A stretch of 64,000 nt of DNA from Seiridium cupressi. Lineage: Eukaryota > Ascomycota > Sordariomycetes > Amphisphaeriales > Sporocadaceae. The first letter of the stretch is position 1; every line of letters begins with the position of its first letter. Position numbers and translations under genes: made by a program. Below, piece after piece: positions 43,993-56,023 of this stretch. The notes beneath the pieces were generated by a model, which was given only the letters and a program-made list of their open reading frames with translations, did no database searches and was not told where the DNA came from. The DNA lies in the NCBI GenBank assembly GCA_036674765.1, contig JARVKI010000019.1, forward strand, positions 372,001-436,000. Reading direction: 5' to 3'.

Positions 43993-45298
43993 ATGCTACA
44001 CAACGGCGCAGCTTGGTTGCTGCTGCTGCTCTCGCTCCTGCAGCTCGCACTCTGCGCCGAGGATTTCTACAAGGTCCTCGGTCTGAAGAGGGATGCAACC
44101 GAGAAGCAGATCAAATCCGCTTATCGGCAACTGAGCAAAAAGTACCATCCAGACAAGAATCCGTAAGTGCAAGTCCAGCCTCGGCGCTTTCATCCCAGCT
44201 AACCATGCCACAAGCGGCGATGACACGGCGCAAACCAAATTCGTCGAGGTCTCCGAGGCCTACGAAGCCCTCAGCGACCCCCAGTCCCGCTCAATATACG
44301 ACAAACACGGACATGAAGGTCTGAAGAAACGCCAGCAGGGAGGTGGCCACCACGACCCGTTTGACCTATTCAGCAGATTTTTCGGCGGCGGCGGACACTA
44401 CCAGAGAGGTCAGCCGCGAGGACACAACATTGATATCAAGGTCGGGATCTCTCTGCGTGACTTCTATAATGGTCGGGAAACCGAGTTCCAGTGGGAAAAG
44501 CAGCACATTTGCGAAGAGTGTGGCGGCAGTGGCTCGCGGGACAATGTTGTTGAAACTTGTGGCCACTGTGGTGGCCATGGTATTCGGATTATCAAGCATC
44601 AATTAGCCCCAGGCATGTTCCAGCAGGTTCAGACGCAGTGCGATGCCTGTGGTGGCCGTGGACATACGATCAAGAACAAGTGTCCGGCCTGCGGTGGTGC
44701 TAGGGTTGTGCGCAAGGCCACAACGGTTCCTCTGAAGGTTGACCGTGGCGCTGCGCGAGACTCAAGGCTCGTCTACGAGAACGAAGCAGATGCCAGTCCC
44801 GATTACGTCGCTGGCGATTTGGTTGTCACACTGGTCGAAAAGGAGCCAGACCTGGAGAATGACAACCCTGACCATGTCGACGGCGCCTTTTTCCGCCGCA
44901 AGGGCAACGATCTGTTCTGGAGAGAAGTGCTCTCGCTGAGGGAAGCCTGGATGGGCGACTGGACGCGGAACCTCACGCATCTAGATGGTCATATAGTCCG
45001 TCTCGAGCGGAAGCGAGGTGAGGTGGTGCAGCCTGGGCAAGTCGAGACAGTCGCCAACGAAGGAATGCCGCTGTGGCATGAAGATGGCGACTCGGTCTAT
45101 CACAAGACCGAGTTTGGTAAGCTGTACGTGGAATACGTAGTGGTTCTTCCGGATCAATTAGAAAGTGGCATGGAGAAAGACTTCTGGGCATTGTGGCAGA
45201 AGTGGAGGGGTAAGCTCGCTGTTGACTTGCATAAAGACAGCGGAAGGCCGGATACTCCTATATCAGACCAAGGTCAGGACAAGAAGGACGAGTTATAG
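43993..45298 (+). CDS. SCJ1: ER-lumenal DnaJ/Hsp40 co-chaperone, SCJ1-like
   Basis: Co-chaperone for the lumenal Hsp70 BiP/Kar2 in protein folding and ER-associated degradation. Exons 43993-44162 and 44215-45298 give 417 residues. A signal peptide ([17 protein letters not shown], ending near 22) precedes the J domain ([22 protein letters not shown] at 52-54). Then come a Gly-rich segment (FFGGGG) and four zinc-binding repeats, [24 protein letters not shown] and CPACGGAR, the layout of type I Hsp40. The C-terminus is KKDEL, an ER retrieval signal. The single 52-nt intron splits the codon after YHPDKN and must end in ACAAG to keep frame. All expected elements are present, so the assignment is firm. 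Confidence 0.95.
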
Positions 45299-46204
45299 AC
45301 TTTCAACCTTGATAGACGCAAACCTAATAACAAACGAATAACATGACGATGCATTCAAAGACAGGCTCACTGTACTGCAAGATGCCCCGCGTAATCGGGC
45401 GATTTGGTTTACGACGAGACTTTCTTCTTATGTACCCGCACACGGAGCCGCGACTGGAGGCGGAAAGGTCAGGAGCAACGATGAGGGGTGGGCCCTCGCA
45501 CTAGGGGCGACCAAGGCCAATACAAAGCAGCTCCAATCAGCTTGAGTCTCGCTTCGACCCAACTTCCTCTCTGCCAGCGACTTACACCCCGGGCCCTAGG
45601 GCAAGCTGATATCCAGGCCTCCTCATATAAAACCCAGGTATCTCCCACACTCGAGGCACGCAATCGAGCCTCCCCGTTCTCTTCCCCGTATATCACGCTG
45701 CACATAAAAGCGAACCATCTCCCGTTGCTTCGGTGGACTTTTGATGCGAATTTGTAGGTCAAAATCCTTCTTAGGGTAGTCTCCTTCACTTGTTCTTTTC
45801 CTCATTGATTCTTGAGGGGTGTATTGACAGGCCGATGTCATTTCTCATTCAATCACAATATCACAATCCTCTGGTCACATCGTCTTGCCAGTCCAGTCAT
45901 CCCAAAACCCCTTTCAGCACATCCATTTCTCTTCGCCAAACACTTTCCTCAGTGATGCTCCCACTATCTCATGCTCCCATAAAAATATATCAATACCAAG
46001 AGGAATGGTCAGACATAGCTCTCTTCTTTTCTCACATATCGCGCTCAATGGCACCCAGCCGTTCTCGCAAATCATCTCCGTTAATCCATATCATATCACA
46101 AGTGTTCTTCGGGGAAAGGGGGTCGAACTTGCTGACCAACCACCACCTAGACATCACCAAATACGCAGAGATACACATAACTTCAACCACCCACTTTATA
46201 CACA
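45299..46204. other. Intergenic, about 900 bp
   Basis: Promoter and probable long leader of the methyltransferase gene. TATAAAA lies at 45626-45632. Several upstream ATGs, including a frame from 45885 that overlaps the methyltransferase start, lie between it and the gene. The stretch is C/T/A-rich. No separate gene supported. Confidence 0.5.
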
Positions 46205-47332
46205 ATGGCTATCACAGCCCAGATTGTCGAGGCCATTTGGGCTCTCGTCGATCCATGGTTCTTCATGGGAATTTCAGCCTCTTGGCTTCCTTATACAATT
46301 AAAACATTGGTCAAGGACGGCCATACCGGTACCTTGTTCTCACCTTCCAAGTTTCAAGATGCCTGGTTCTCCAACTTCTGGGGCTGGGCTGGCCCCAATA
46401 TCAAGCTCAGGGCCCAAGAGAGGGTCCTCCCACTGCTAGAGGGCCGAGTCCAAGGTGGCCGTATCGTTGATGAGCCGTGAGTCAATTAGCACCCACGACT
46501 GCCGAACAGATTGTGATACCTAACTACCCTCCAACAGTATCGGTCCTGGTATCGAAGGTGTGTGCATTGAAGTAGGTCCCGGATCTGGATTTTGGGTTGA
46601 TATCTTCTCGGACAAGCGTCTTGACAGATCCACAAGCGCAACATCAAATGATGACGGTGTCGGTCTTCAAGGCGCTGTAGCTAGTCAAGGAGGTAACCGG
46701 AAGCCGGTTACCCGCGTGTATGGCGTCGAGCCCAGTCACGATCAGCATGTCAACCGTAAGTGATCTCTTCCTTGGTATTTGATGTAATATCTCGGCGGCG
46801 CAATTCTGTTCATGCAATCACTAACCTCTGCGGTGAAAAGTCCGCAAAAACATTTCAGAAGCCGGCCTCGAAAACGTGTACGAGATTGTTCCTGTGGGCA
46901 TTGAAGATCTGGATGACCCCTCGAAATGGGGAGATAAAATTGAAAAGGGAAGTGTCGACTGCATTGTCTCCATCCTCTGCCTCTGCAGCATCCCAGACCC
47001 GCAGCATAACCTGAAAGAACTATACAAATACCTCAAGCCGGGTGGTAGATGGTACGTTTATGAGCACGTCAGAATCGACCATAGTTGGGGCATGAGAATG
47101 TATCAAGGTAAGTCTGTGCCTTTCAAAGTTAAACATGGCGGGGACATTAACACAGCATGAAGCTTTCGTAAATCTGTTCTGGCCGCACTTCCTTGGTGGC
47201 TGCCAGCTTTGTCGTCCAACTGAGCTATGGATGAAGGAGGCAGGGCCTTGGGAGAAGATCGACGTCGGTCAACCATCCGACGAACAGTGGCACCAGGTGG
47301 TACCGCACATACTTGGTGTATACACAAAGTAG
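46205..47332 (+). CDS. Class I SAM-dependent methyltransferase, METTL7-like
   Basis: Exons 46205-46476, 46538-46755, 46841-47107 and 47163-47332 give 308 residues. The first ~35 residues are hydrophobic (IWALVDPWFFMGISASWLPY), like the membrane-anchor end of METTL7 proteins. Motif I is EVGPGSG (102-108), followed by an unusual polar insertion (about 115-149), then YGVEPS. The C-terminal half matches METTL7A/B closely in pattern: DCIVSILCLCSIPD, YLKPGGRWYVYEHV, FLGGCQLCRPTELW, and a final HILGVYTK. Animal METTL7 (TMT1) enzymes methylate hydrogen sulfide and small thiols at the ER or lipid droplets; whether the fungal protein does so is inference. Introns 2 and 3 must use AAG acceptors to keep frame. 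Convergent with sulfide:quinone oxidoreductase. Confidence 0.85.
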
Positions 47333-47677
47333 GCTCCGTGCAGTGGGTGTGCATTATAGCCTCCTGCGAATTGCTCAATTAGTCACTCCCCAACATCCAA
47401 CTCATTTCCATGAATAAATATGTAGCGTCATCTCGCTAGGGTTAGAGGAGGAATACTTAAGTCGTGCTGTCTGGATTCGTCTCTTTCCGTTAGAAGATAC
47501 GTTGATTTATATGTTGGTTTTATTTGATGATAAGTCTTGGCTACGGACCCTAAAGCTTTCGTCTTATGTCTATGCGTTTTATAGGGATTCTCTATGGTGC
47601 TAAACTAAAAACACAACTCTCTAGGCCGACAAAAAGGACAACCGTATTTTTATCATACACTGTGAATAACAACCGCT
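47333..47677. other. Shared 3' region of methyltransferase and SQR genes
   Basis: AT-rich 345-bp spacer between convergent stop codons. Presumed polyadenylation region for both; nothing else seen. Confidence 0.55.
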
Positions 47678-49077
47678 TTACGAGGATGTGCTACTCGGCT
47701 TCGACCAACCCTTAGGTCCGAACCAAGTGCCCTTGACGAAGCTGTTCCAGTAAACAAAAGGAAAGAAGTCCTTCTTTAAATGGTAGAACGCTCTCCTCGG
47801 CTTCTCCTGGCCACCGAAGACGCCCGCGAAAGTCTCCTTCGGCACACCGCCGTACTTGAACTCGCACAGCATGAGCTCATTGTGGCCTGTGAGGAGAGGA
47901 CAGCTGGCGTATCCGTCGTAGGCAGCCTTGCCCTGGTGGCCCTTGAGGGCGGCGGTCAAGTTCTCGATCAGGACGGGCGCCTGCGACGAGATGGCGGCCG
48001 CTGTCTTGCTGTTGGGGAGGCTGGAGGCGTCGCCGAGCGAGAAGACGTTGGAGAACTTGTTGTGCTGCGTGGTGGCCTTGTCGACGTCGACCCAGCCCGC
48101 GGCATCGGCGAGCGGCGACTTGGCGACCCAGTCCCAGGGCTTCTGCGGCGGCACGACATGCAGAAATTTGTAATCGCGCTTCACCTCGCTGCCATCCTTG
48201 GCGAGGTTCTTGAACGTCGCGACCTTGTTCTTGGCGTCGACGCTGACGAGGTTGTGCTGGAAGAGACCTTCGACGCCGCGGTCCTGACGCAGCTTCTCTA
48301 GGGCCTCCGAGTACTTGGCCACAGCGAACATGGACGCGGCCCCGGTCGCGAAGGTTGGGTGGATCCTGTCGCGCACGCCGTCGTTCTTCCACTGGCTCAA
48401 TGCCATCCAGAGGATCTTCTGCGGTGCACCAGCACACTTGATGACGCCCGCAGGCTGGGTGAAGATGGCCTCGCCCTCCTTGAAGCCCTTGATGTTCTTC
48501 CACACCTGCTCAACTGTCTTCTCGGAGTAGATGGACGAGACAAGGCTAGCTGGGTCTTGCAGGGCATCCTGAAGACCAGAGACCCCAGCGAAGTTGGTCT
48601 CGAGGCCGGGAGCCACGATGAGGTAATCATACGTGATGTCCACGCCTTCCGTAGTCTTGACGGCGTTGTTCTCGGGGTCAAAACTCGAGACACCGAGGGG
48701 GTAATGTTTCGTCCCCCCTGGGATGACAGCGTCTAGAGGCTTGGACATGCCCTGCAGGGGCTTCAGACCCGATCCAACGAGGGTCCATCCGGGCTGACGA
48801 TGATTAGTAAGGAGGCCTGATTTTTGCTCATGACAAGGGCGCATACCTGGTAATGATGAGACGAAGCAGGGTCCAGAATAGCAATATCAGTCTTCTCGGA
48901 ACCCCTTGCACGCTTCAACTGTGCAGCAACGGTCACGCCTGCCGTGCCGGCACCGACGATGAGGACTTGGTGATGCGCCCTCGCGGGTATGGATGTGGCA
49001 TAGCCCCTGGTGGCGGCCGGGACGGCAGCCAGGCGAGCGGCCTTGGCGAGAACGGAGCTGCGCATTGCAACCGACAT
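47678..49077 (-). CDS. Mitochondrial sulfide:quinone oxidoreductase
   Basis: Inner-membrane flavoprotein that oxidises hydrogen sulfide and passes electrons to ubiquinone, the family of S. pombe Hmt2 and animal SQOR. Exons on the minus strand are 49077-48847 and 48793-47678, giving 448 residues. The presequence (MSVAMRSSVLAKAARLAAVPAATRGYATS) is typical; an in-frame ATG at 49116 would add 13 residues, some acidic, and is less likely. The FAD fold begins VLIVGAGTAGVTVAAQ. Other signatures are HHYQPGWTLVG across the junction, YDYLIVAPG, GVIKCAGAPQK with a redox Cys, VFSLGDASSLP, and CPLLTGHNELMLCEF with the second Cys candidate. The C-terminus KKDFFPFVYWNSFVKGTW is the membrane-associated end. 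A CACGTG site is 74 bp upstream. Confidence 0.93.
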
Positions 49078-52000
49078 CTTTACAATGCTCGGGGGGTCAA
49101 CTTGGAGAACTTTCAAGACACCTAATCACCGACCAAGCAAACCGCACAAACACGTGAAATAAATGATATGGATCTCTTTGTTTCTCTCCAGGGCTGGTGG
49201 CATGATACATTCACTAGCTTGAAGGAATTGGCGATTTTGTGGGGGCTTTCTGCGCTAAGAATGACGTGATTACTATAACTTTTTGCCCAGACGGAGCATT
49301 GGCGGCGATTTCTGGTAACAAGTGTAGCATACTGTCAACTTCAATTGTCGCCTGTGGATAGGACACTAATTAGCATAATTATGGTATCCTTCCTGGCATG
49401 TGGTTCCCATTGTATAATAAAGTCGCACGACCGTCGGTGTGCCCTCCTCTTGCTTCAAGCTACAGTAGAGGGTTGGGCGCTTGATATTCCATTCCAAAGC
49501 GGAGCAGGGTTTTCCATGGATACTTATCGAGCACTAAGTGAGAGCTAGAGCTTCGGGATAATCTTTTGAACCTGTGAGACCGTACAGATAAGAGTTCCGG
49601 CCAAACATGGCTCTGGGTGTTTGCAGGACAGTGGTACCATTGTCTCCGGCATCTGAGTGGGTGCTATGATCGACCCACACTCTTAAAGTGGTAGTTCAGT
49701 GGAACATCTAAATGGCTTTGTACGAGCAAACAGCATCAGTTTATCTGAAGTTTTCCAAGGACTGACTAGCGATCTTCTTTCTTGTCTAAGCTATCCACGA
49801 TCCTGATCTCACCTGCTCGAGGTTGGCGTAGTATACATGACAATTGGAAACGTGAGATTTTAGAAACCATTCAAAGGATGCTATATAGATTCAAACTTGG
49901 TATCTGGCCCTCACTCAACAGCAAAACCTCCCACCTTATCATGGCGTGATGACTCAGTACGACGTTACTCATGATATTGACACCATATCGCCACAATGTC
50001 GCCATATTCATGTGTAATTGTTGCTCTCGACGATGTACAGTTCTAAGAGTCCAGGCATACCGGCCATCACCACCCTCTCGCACAGTCTGAGGGATCTGTG
50101 AGCTTGGACGATAGCATGTTCCGGGAATAAGCTCAGATCGATTGACTAGGACGTTCTGATGTGTCATGTTAATGCAAAATGCCCAATGGTTTCCCGGGGA
50201 CTGAAGGAAGCATTTCCGGACGGACTAGTAATCGAAGCGGGTATATCCGTAAATCAATGCCATGTAACTAACGCTTGGGATTGATATTTTGTGTACAGTC
50301 TTGGACTACGAGGTGACGAATGCTGCCTGGAGATCTCACCGTCTCAACTACCAGGTCATGGGTAGGCCATAGGTCCTGTTATACCCATTGTTTGTTGCGT
50401 CTTACGAGATCGACACAACCGTGTTGTTCGTAGCTAAAGCTCAACACTCATGAACCGTCGTGTAACGCTGGGATCGATCTATCTTGCGAGACAGTTCGTT
50501 CAAAGGTGGAGGCACCACAGTGGAGTGGTCGGCGCAGTAATGGATTTGCTGTGGCCCATGTAGCAATGAACCGGATATGGCTTCCTACCGAGGTTATCTG
50601 CTTCCGCCAGGTCCAATGCATACCAAGATAAGAGATGATCGTAGCACCTGCTCATACATGGAGCAATCGCACCCTGATTTCACCTGTTCACTATGGCTGG
50701 AGGCGGAGAAATTATATTCGTACAAACCCCTGCCCCAAGATTGACCGGTAACCAAAAATGTCCTTTGTTAGCTCACAAGTTTAAGCAGCACCCGTTCTGC
50801 CGTGGCGTAGTTCAGCACCAACAATGGCAACAACACCTATAACAGCACTCGTGGCAGCAAGTTGGCAACAACCGTGGTAACAGCACCAATAATTGTATAG
50901 GTAGTAAACAATATTTTGTGATGTTAAATTGCGGCCAGTTTCTAGGCGCCGGTTCATCTTCGGGGTGGGGGTTGTACAGCGGGGGTTGAAGGAATATTAA
51001 CTAGGTTGTACGAATATAATTTCTCCTTGAGACGCTGTTGACCTTCCGCGGTCCGACTTCCATCGGAATTCCATATCCGAATATGTTAACATGTAATTAG
51101 TCATTGCAAGGCCGATCGAGCGTTCCAGGCGTAACACTTTGCAATCAACCAGCCATGGGGGGGGGGTCTCCAGATTTGAGCTCAACAGAGCTCTTGGCTC
51201 CGGGACGATTTGTTCTATTCGTGGGCCGAGCGAGGAGTATACTACGGTATGGTACTGAATCCGGGCCAGTCAGAGGCCGCGGGACCGGGATGATGCAGCC
51301 GCTGCAACGGCAGTGCATGTATTCATTTGCAGTTTGATTTCCCGCCGCATCAGTTTGGATACCATAACCTACCTAACCTAGTGGGGTTGCATCCCGATCT
51401 CGCCTTTCCTCGTTGCGGCAATTGATCACGGGCTCGTGATTCTGTCGCTGATGCATGCATGCGAGGAGGCGGGACGCGCTCGCGCAAGATTGGGCACCGA
51501 TAAGCTCATCATGTAGGTGGGTTTCGTGCATTGTCGCGAGTTGATGGCGATGATCTGAGATAGTATGAGAATCGCGCCTACCTATCCGGCGGTTCTGCAG
51601 GCACGTATTCGCCCCGTGTAACTAACTGTTGATTGCGCTATTGGATTGCGTGTTGCTCATTTAGTGGGGGGTGCGTTGTTGGGTGAATTCCTGTTCAGTC
51701 GAGGTGCCTTTGAGGTGCCTTTGAGGCCCCAGAAAAGAGAGGCTGATGCTCGCTAGCGATCTGGATCCTGGCCCACCAGTCCTGCATGTGTCCCCCGTCC
51801 CAGGGGACCCCCATGAACAACGTGCGTCCCGCGATTTTGGTCGAGGCAAACAGTTGATTCGCTGGGGCAGTTGTCTGCAACCTGGTACAGACCGAGGAGG
51901 GAGGCCCAGACCTGCGAAAACGGCTGACGGTCATTGGAAGCAGGCCCGTCAGTATTGGGCCAATCTCGCGTGGGCGTGGGCTATGGATGCATTAGGTGGG

Positions 52001-52907
52001 GCGGCCATATCGTAGATATCTGTACTACATACGACAAAGCATCCGAGCTGCTGGCATCCCTACATATAAGGTTTGAAAGACGGTTGCTACATTAAGCCGC
52101 TGGCAGTTAGTTGCTCGGCACTTGAACTCTACATTACTCCGATTTGCACTCTTAAAGAAGTCTCTGCTTCCGACGTATCCTGCTTTTCTCTTATCGCACT
52201 AGAGAATCTCGCTTTTCCCTAGCCCGTAGCCGCAGGTTATTGTAGCCAGGGTCGAGGGTTTCCCGGCCGTGGAAGCGCTGCGGTCTAGTAGGGCCAAGGG
52301 AAGTCAGATTGTCGGGGCGGGTGTCGCTGGAGTGCCGTATCTTTGCTGCCACTCCAGATCGCAGTTAAGATTCGTGCTCGTCATTCGTGCCCCCAGTCCC
52401 AAACTCTGGCTTGGTCTCGGTATTTGAAATCGATTCTTGCTGGAGTCCACCTGCCTGGGCCAATTGACCCCAGGTCGCGAGCGTTTGCCGAGGTGAACTG
52501 CCTGCTCACTTATAAGTGTCTCTCAGCGCCAGACCAGAGTGGCACCCCCGGGCCCCATACTCGGACGTCATTTTGGCAGGCCTCACTTTGCCCACGAGCA
52601 AGGAACACCCTTCGCCCTGCGGACCGTACTAATACCCGACGACGACGCATCAGGACCTCTTCAATTTGCAAGCCAAACATTCCCCGGCTGCGCGGGTTGC
52701 GCGGAACAAAGAATCACGACGAATTGGCCTCTTCATCTGCGCCATTGGTTGTTCTCGTGAAAAGGCAACTACTCACCACGCACGCAGGTACCGCCGCCAA
52801 AACAAAACAGGTACAGTTGGAAGGCTACCACCAGCTGAAAGCTGCGCCGCCCCGCGCGAAACTACATCAGACAGCGGCCCGTGGCTGGTAATGCATCACA
52901 TCAAGAC
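49078..52907. other. Gene-poor intergenic region, about 3.8 kb
   Basis: The longest stretch without a gene. It contains a CAACA-rich low-complexity patch (about 50805-50890), a run of ten G (51157-51166), and TATAAG at 52065 followed by a C-rich segment of about 840 bp before the SPX start. That last part may be a long leader of the SPX gene. The frame 52343-52891 is open but its Arg/Pro/Thr-rich composition is not protein-like. No tRNA or transposon recognised. Confidence 0.5.
49151..49156. promoter_or_regulatory. CACGTG site upstream of SQR
   Basis: E-box core 74 bp before the SQR start codon. In fungi this core is bound by Cbf1-type factors that also govern sulfur genes; here it is a motif match only. 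Confidence 0.3.
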
Positions 52908-54371
52908 ATGAAATACGGCGATTACTTTGAGGCTGCCTCGGTGCCTCGCTGGAGCCTCCACAATGTCGACTACAACTCGCTCAAGCAGCAGATTAAGCTG
53001 CACACGACCAAGGGCCAGGCGCGTGCTATGACTATCCCGGGACAGGCCAACCATGCCCTGGAACGCTTCGAGAACGACTTCTACCACGAGCTGCATGTGC
53101 AGCATCAGCGTGTCGACCTCTTCGTCGCCAGCAAGGCCGACGAGATCTCCCGACGACTGACGCACCTTGCTGGCCTCATCAATGCTCTCGTAGTGCGCTG
53201 CACCATCGGCAAGAGCGGTGTCACGGACAAGAGACAGCGAAAGTTTGCCAAATTCCAGCGCCAGGTGGTCGAATGCGGCGATGACATCAGGGATTTGCGC
53301 CGGTTCGTACTCGCGCAGAACGAAGCGTTCAGAAAGATATTGAAGAAGTATAAGGTGTGCTAAGATCCTATTCATGAGCATCTCTTGTTCCGTGGAATCC
53401 AAGCTAATTGGTGTCATTCCCATGTTTAGAAATGGACTGGCTCGACCACTCTCACCACCAGATTCCGTGACAATATCCTCGGCGACTATAAGAGCTTCAC
53501 GAGGCGTGACTTCAATCCGCTTGAAGAGCAGTACAAGGAGGTGCTAGCGACACTACCAGTCGCATTTCCCGGCATCGACTCACCTGTGCCCCAGAGCGAT
53601 CCCAGCGGCGCTGCTGCTGGGCGTCGATTGCAACATTCCCGCGGAAGCAGTCGCCAATCGTCACAAGCGCCCGCAACACCCCAATATCGTCAACCAGAAC
53701 CGGTCATGCGGGGGTGGAACGAGTATGATAACGGTAGCGAAGCCGGTGACGAGTCTTACTATATCGAGCTGGATCCGAACGACGAATCCAGCATGTTCCC
53801 TGGCATGGACACGGTGAAATACGTGTTCAATGTCCCAGTCAAGTCGATCCGGAGTTTGTTCTCGCGTTCGTCAGAACGAGATGTCGAACGCCAATCTTTG
53901 CTGGGCGGGGATCAAGGTTTAGATTACTTCAGCGTCCATCCGTCAGCCCAGGGCACGGACACGGAGGCCAGCGACAACGAAGATGCTTCCTCGGCCGAAT
54001 TGCCAGCACGCGGCTACGCAGCACACTATGCCGCTCTCCCCAGCGTTGAGGACCAGCGCATGGGACGGCTTAGGGAAACTGTCTTGCACCGAAGCATAGT
54101 GCTGTCATACTTGATGGCTGTGGTTCTCACCGTAATAGCCGGCGTATTGGTTGCCACCGGACGGCACAAGCTTCGGCTCGAAGTCGACGCTGGTGTCATC
54201 TTGGCCGTCGTGGTCAACCTGTTCGCCGGCTGTATGGGACTTGGTGCAATGCTGTATCGCCAAGATCGGCTCAGCTTTTTGTACCAGGCGGCCGTGTGGG
54301 TCACGTTCATCGCGGTTTGTTTACTTAATGGGATGCTGCTCGTGCTTGTGCTGGGCAGTAATGGGATTTGA
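52908..54371 (+). CDS. SPX-domain membrane protein, VTC5-like
   Basis: Phosphate-sensing SPX protein anchored in a membrane, probably the vacuole. Exons 52908-53354 and 53430-54371 give 462 residues. The SPX domain begins MKYGDYFEAASVPRWSLHN and runs to about residue 170, with the inositol-pyrophosphate-binding Lys cluster FRKILKKYKKW spanning the exon junction. A polar linker (about 200-365) with acidic clusters follows. The last ~95 residues hold three hydrophobic helices (around 370-390, 400-420, 432-456), as in the DUF202/VTC1-like membrane domain. There is no VTC catalytic tunnel domain between them, so it matches VTC5-type accessory proteins rather than VTC2-4. If the intron is retained, translation stops three codons later (VC then stop), giving a free SPX domain. 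Confidence 0.85.
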
Positions 54372-56023
54372 CAAGTGCTCCCGCGTTATGCATTGCTGCG
54401 GGAGGTCTAGGAGTTGGGCGTCGGCGCAGGCGCTACTTTGGCAGTATCGGAAGGAACTGCTGCACGCTTCCAATACAACAGCTCACTAGGCTGGCTTGGA
54501 AACATTTTTTGTTTATGGGTCATCAGGTATATATTACGAAGCCTATCTCTTTCATGTTATTACGCGGGATGGGATGGGGCGATAGTCGTTCTCAGCTCGG
54601 TACGATGGTCTTTTCCTTTTTATACAGGTAAAGCCGGTCCAACATGTCAAACCATGGTTTGGTGGTATGGTCTTGGAGTACAAACATGACTAGAATATAC
54701 ATTCTCGCAACCCTACGAGGTAGCGTAGCCGAAAAGAGATCACACATACACATATATATATGTATATATATAGCTCTTCCCTGCCGGCGACGGTCTCTAG
54801 ATACGGGACTATAATAGACAGCGAAATAAAATTATCTAGTATAATCAGTTAATGACTCATAACAATTCAGCCTCATGCGGTAGATGCGTCTTGACGAAAA
54901 TGCCCCAAGAGGCTCTCAAAAGTGCCACCCCCGACGACGATCGCGGGCGGGTGCGGCGGTGAGGGACCGTTCTGTGTAAGCACCCAATTGGCAATTCAAT
55001 GGCGTCCCAACGTTTATGCCGGGCAAACGCGGTAGAATCATGTGTTTCATGTTTCATCTCACGATATAGTTTTGGAGGGCAGAAAGATTGTTTGACTATG
55101 AGACGTCCATAACGATAAGAGCCTCATCTTGGAAATGCCGGCGTCGGGGAAGGATTACGTGTGATTATACACCGACAAAGTTCAGCTAGTTCTACACAAC
55201 AATTACCCCAGATCAGCACGGCATGTACTCGGCATTGGCTGCCCCATGGAAGCCTGAGCCGGTCACGGCGTGTGCACCGTTAGTGGCCCTGATGCGCTAG
55301 TAAACCCAGTATTAAATGAAAACTTGAGACGACAAGGTTGACACATAATCGAGAGGTGACAAGCGGTTCAATCCCATAAACATAGTGGAGGGTGAATGTA
55401 GAAACAAAGTGTAATTGCTCGCATTAATATCAATAGCCAGGACTGGCTATGCCTTGTGAGTGAATGATAACAAGCTGGTAGTGGGTATTCCAGGGACGTC
55501 GACCAGTCCTGATCCTTCTTTCTGACTTGTTCCCAACTTTTCCGCCTGCCGTCTCGTAGGTATACAGTGCCTCAATGACACCTTGTTCCATTACATCCAA
55601 CTCCTTAAGTTCTCAATTGCGTCCCATGGTCGATGAGCGCGGTATAATCCCCAAAACGCCATTCCCATCCGTTTCATAGTCCGTCCGTAAGTCGGTTTCA
55701 TCTCGACATGCAATCCTCCGGTTGGAATTGCGCTGAACTTTTGAGTTTCTTGCCTCATGCTAATTCCTCCATCCCAAACTCCGACTGCCTCCGCATGGCC
55801 CCTCCAATAAATGTTGTCGATTGCTCGGCGTGTGATTTAATAACGGTGGACTCTAGCGGTGCAATATTCATGTCAAGCCGAGTTGTGACACATGAGGTAA
55901 TGTGCTTCGGCGATCATGAGAATCTACCAGCCACGATAAAGGAGTGGTCACACGTAGAGCCCAGTCGCGACCCCTGCGCGGGAAAGACCGTTCTCACATT
56001 TGGTCAAACATGGCACGATAAAA
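54372..56023. other. Intergenic between convergent genes, about 1.65 kb
   Basis: 3' flanks of the SPX gene and the Zn2Cys6 gene. An alternating TA stretch (54750-54770) includes the perfect 14-bp palindrome 54750-54763, and AATAAA occurs at 54825. The frame 55708-56109 (+) overlaps the end of the Zn2Cys6 gene and is not convincing. No RNA gene found. Confidence 0.5.

Noticed and set aside
52343..52891. 182-codon open frame before the SPX gene
   Set aside because: Arg/Pro/Thr-rich composition with no domain; it lies in what looks like the SPX leader.
54750..54770. TA-rich palindromic stretch after the SPX gene
   Set aside because: Simple alternating TA sequence in a 3' flank; such tracts are common and need no special explanation.
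55364..55374. GGTTCAATCCC resembling a tRNA B box
   Set aside because: No matching A box at the right distance and no foldable cloverleaf arms.
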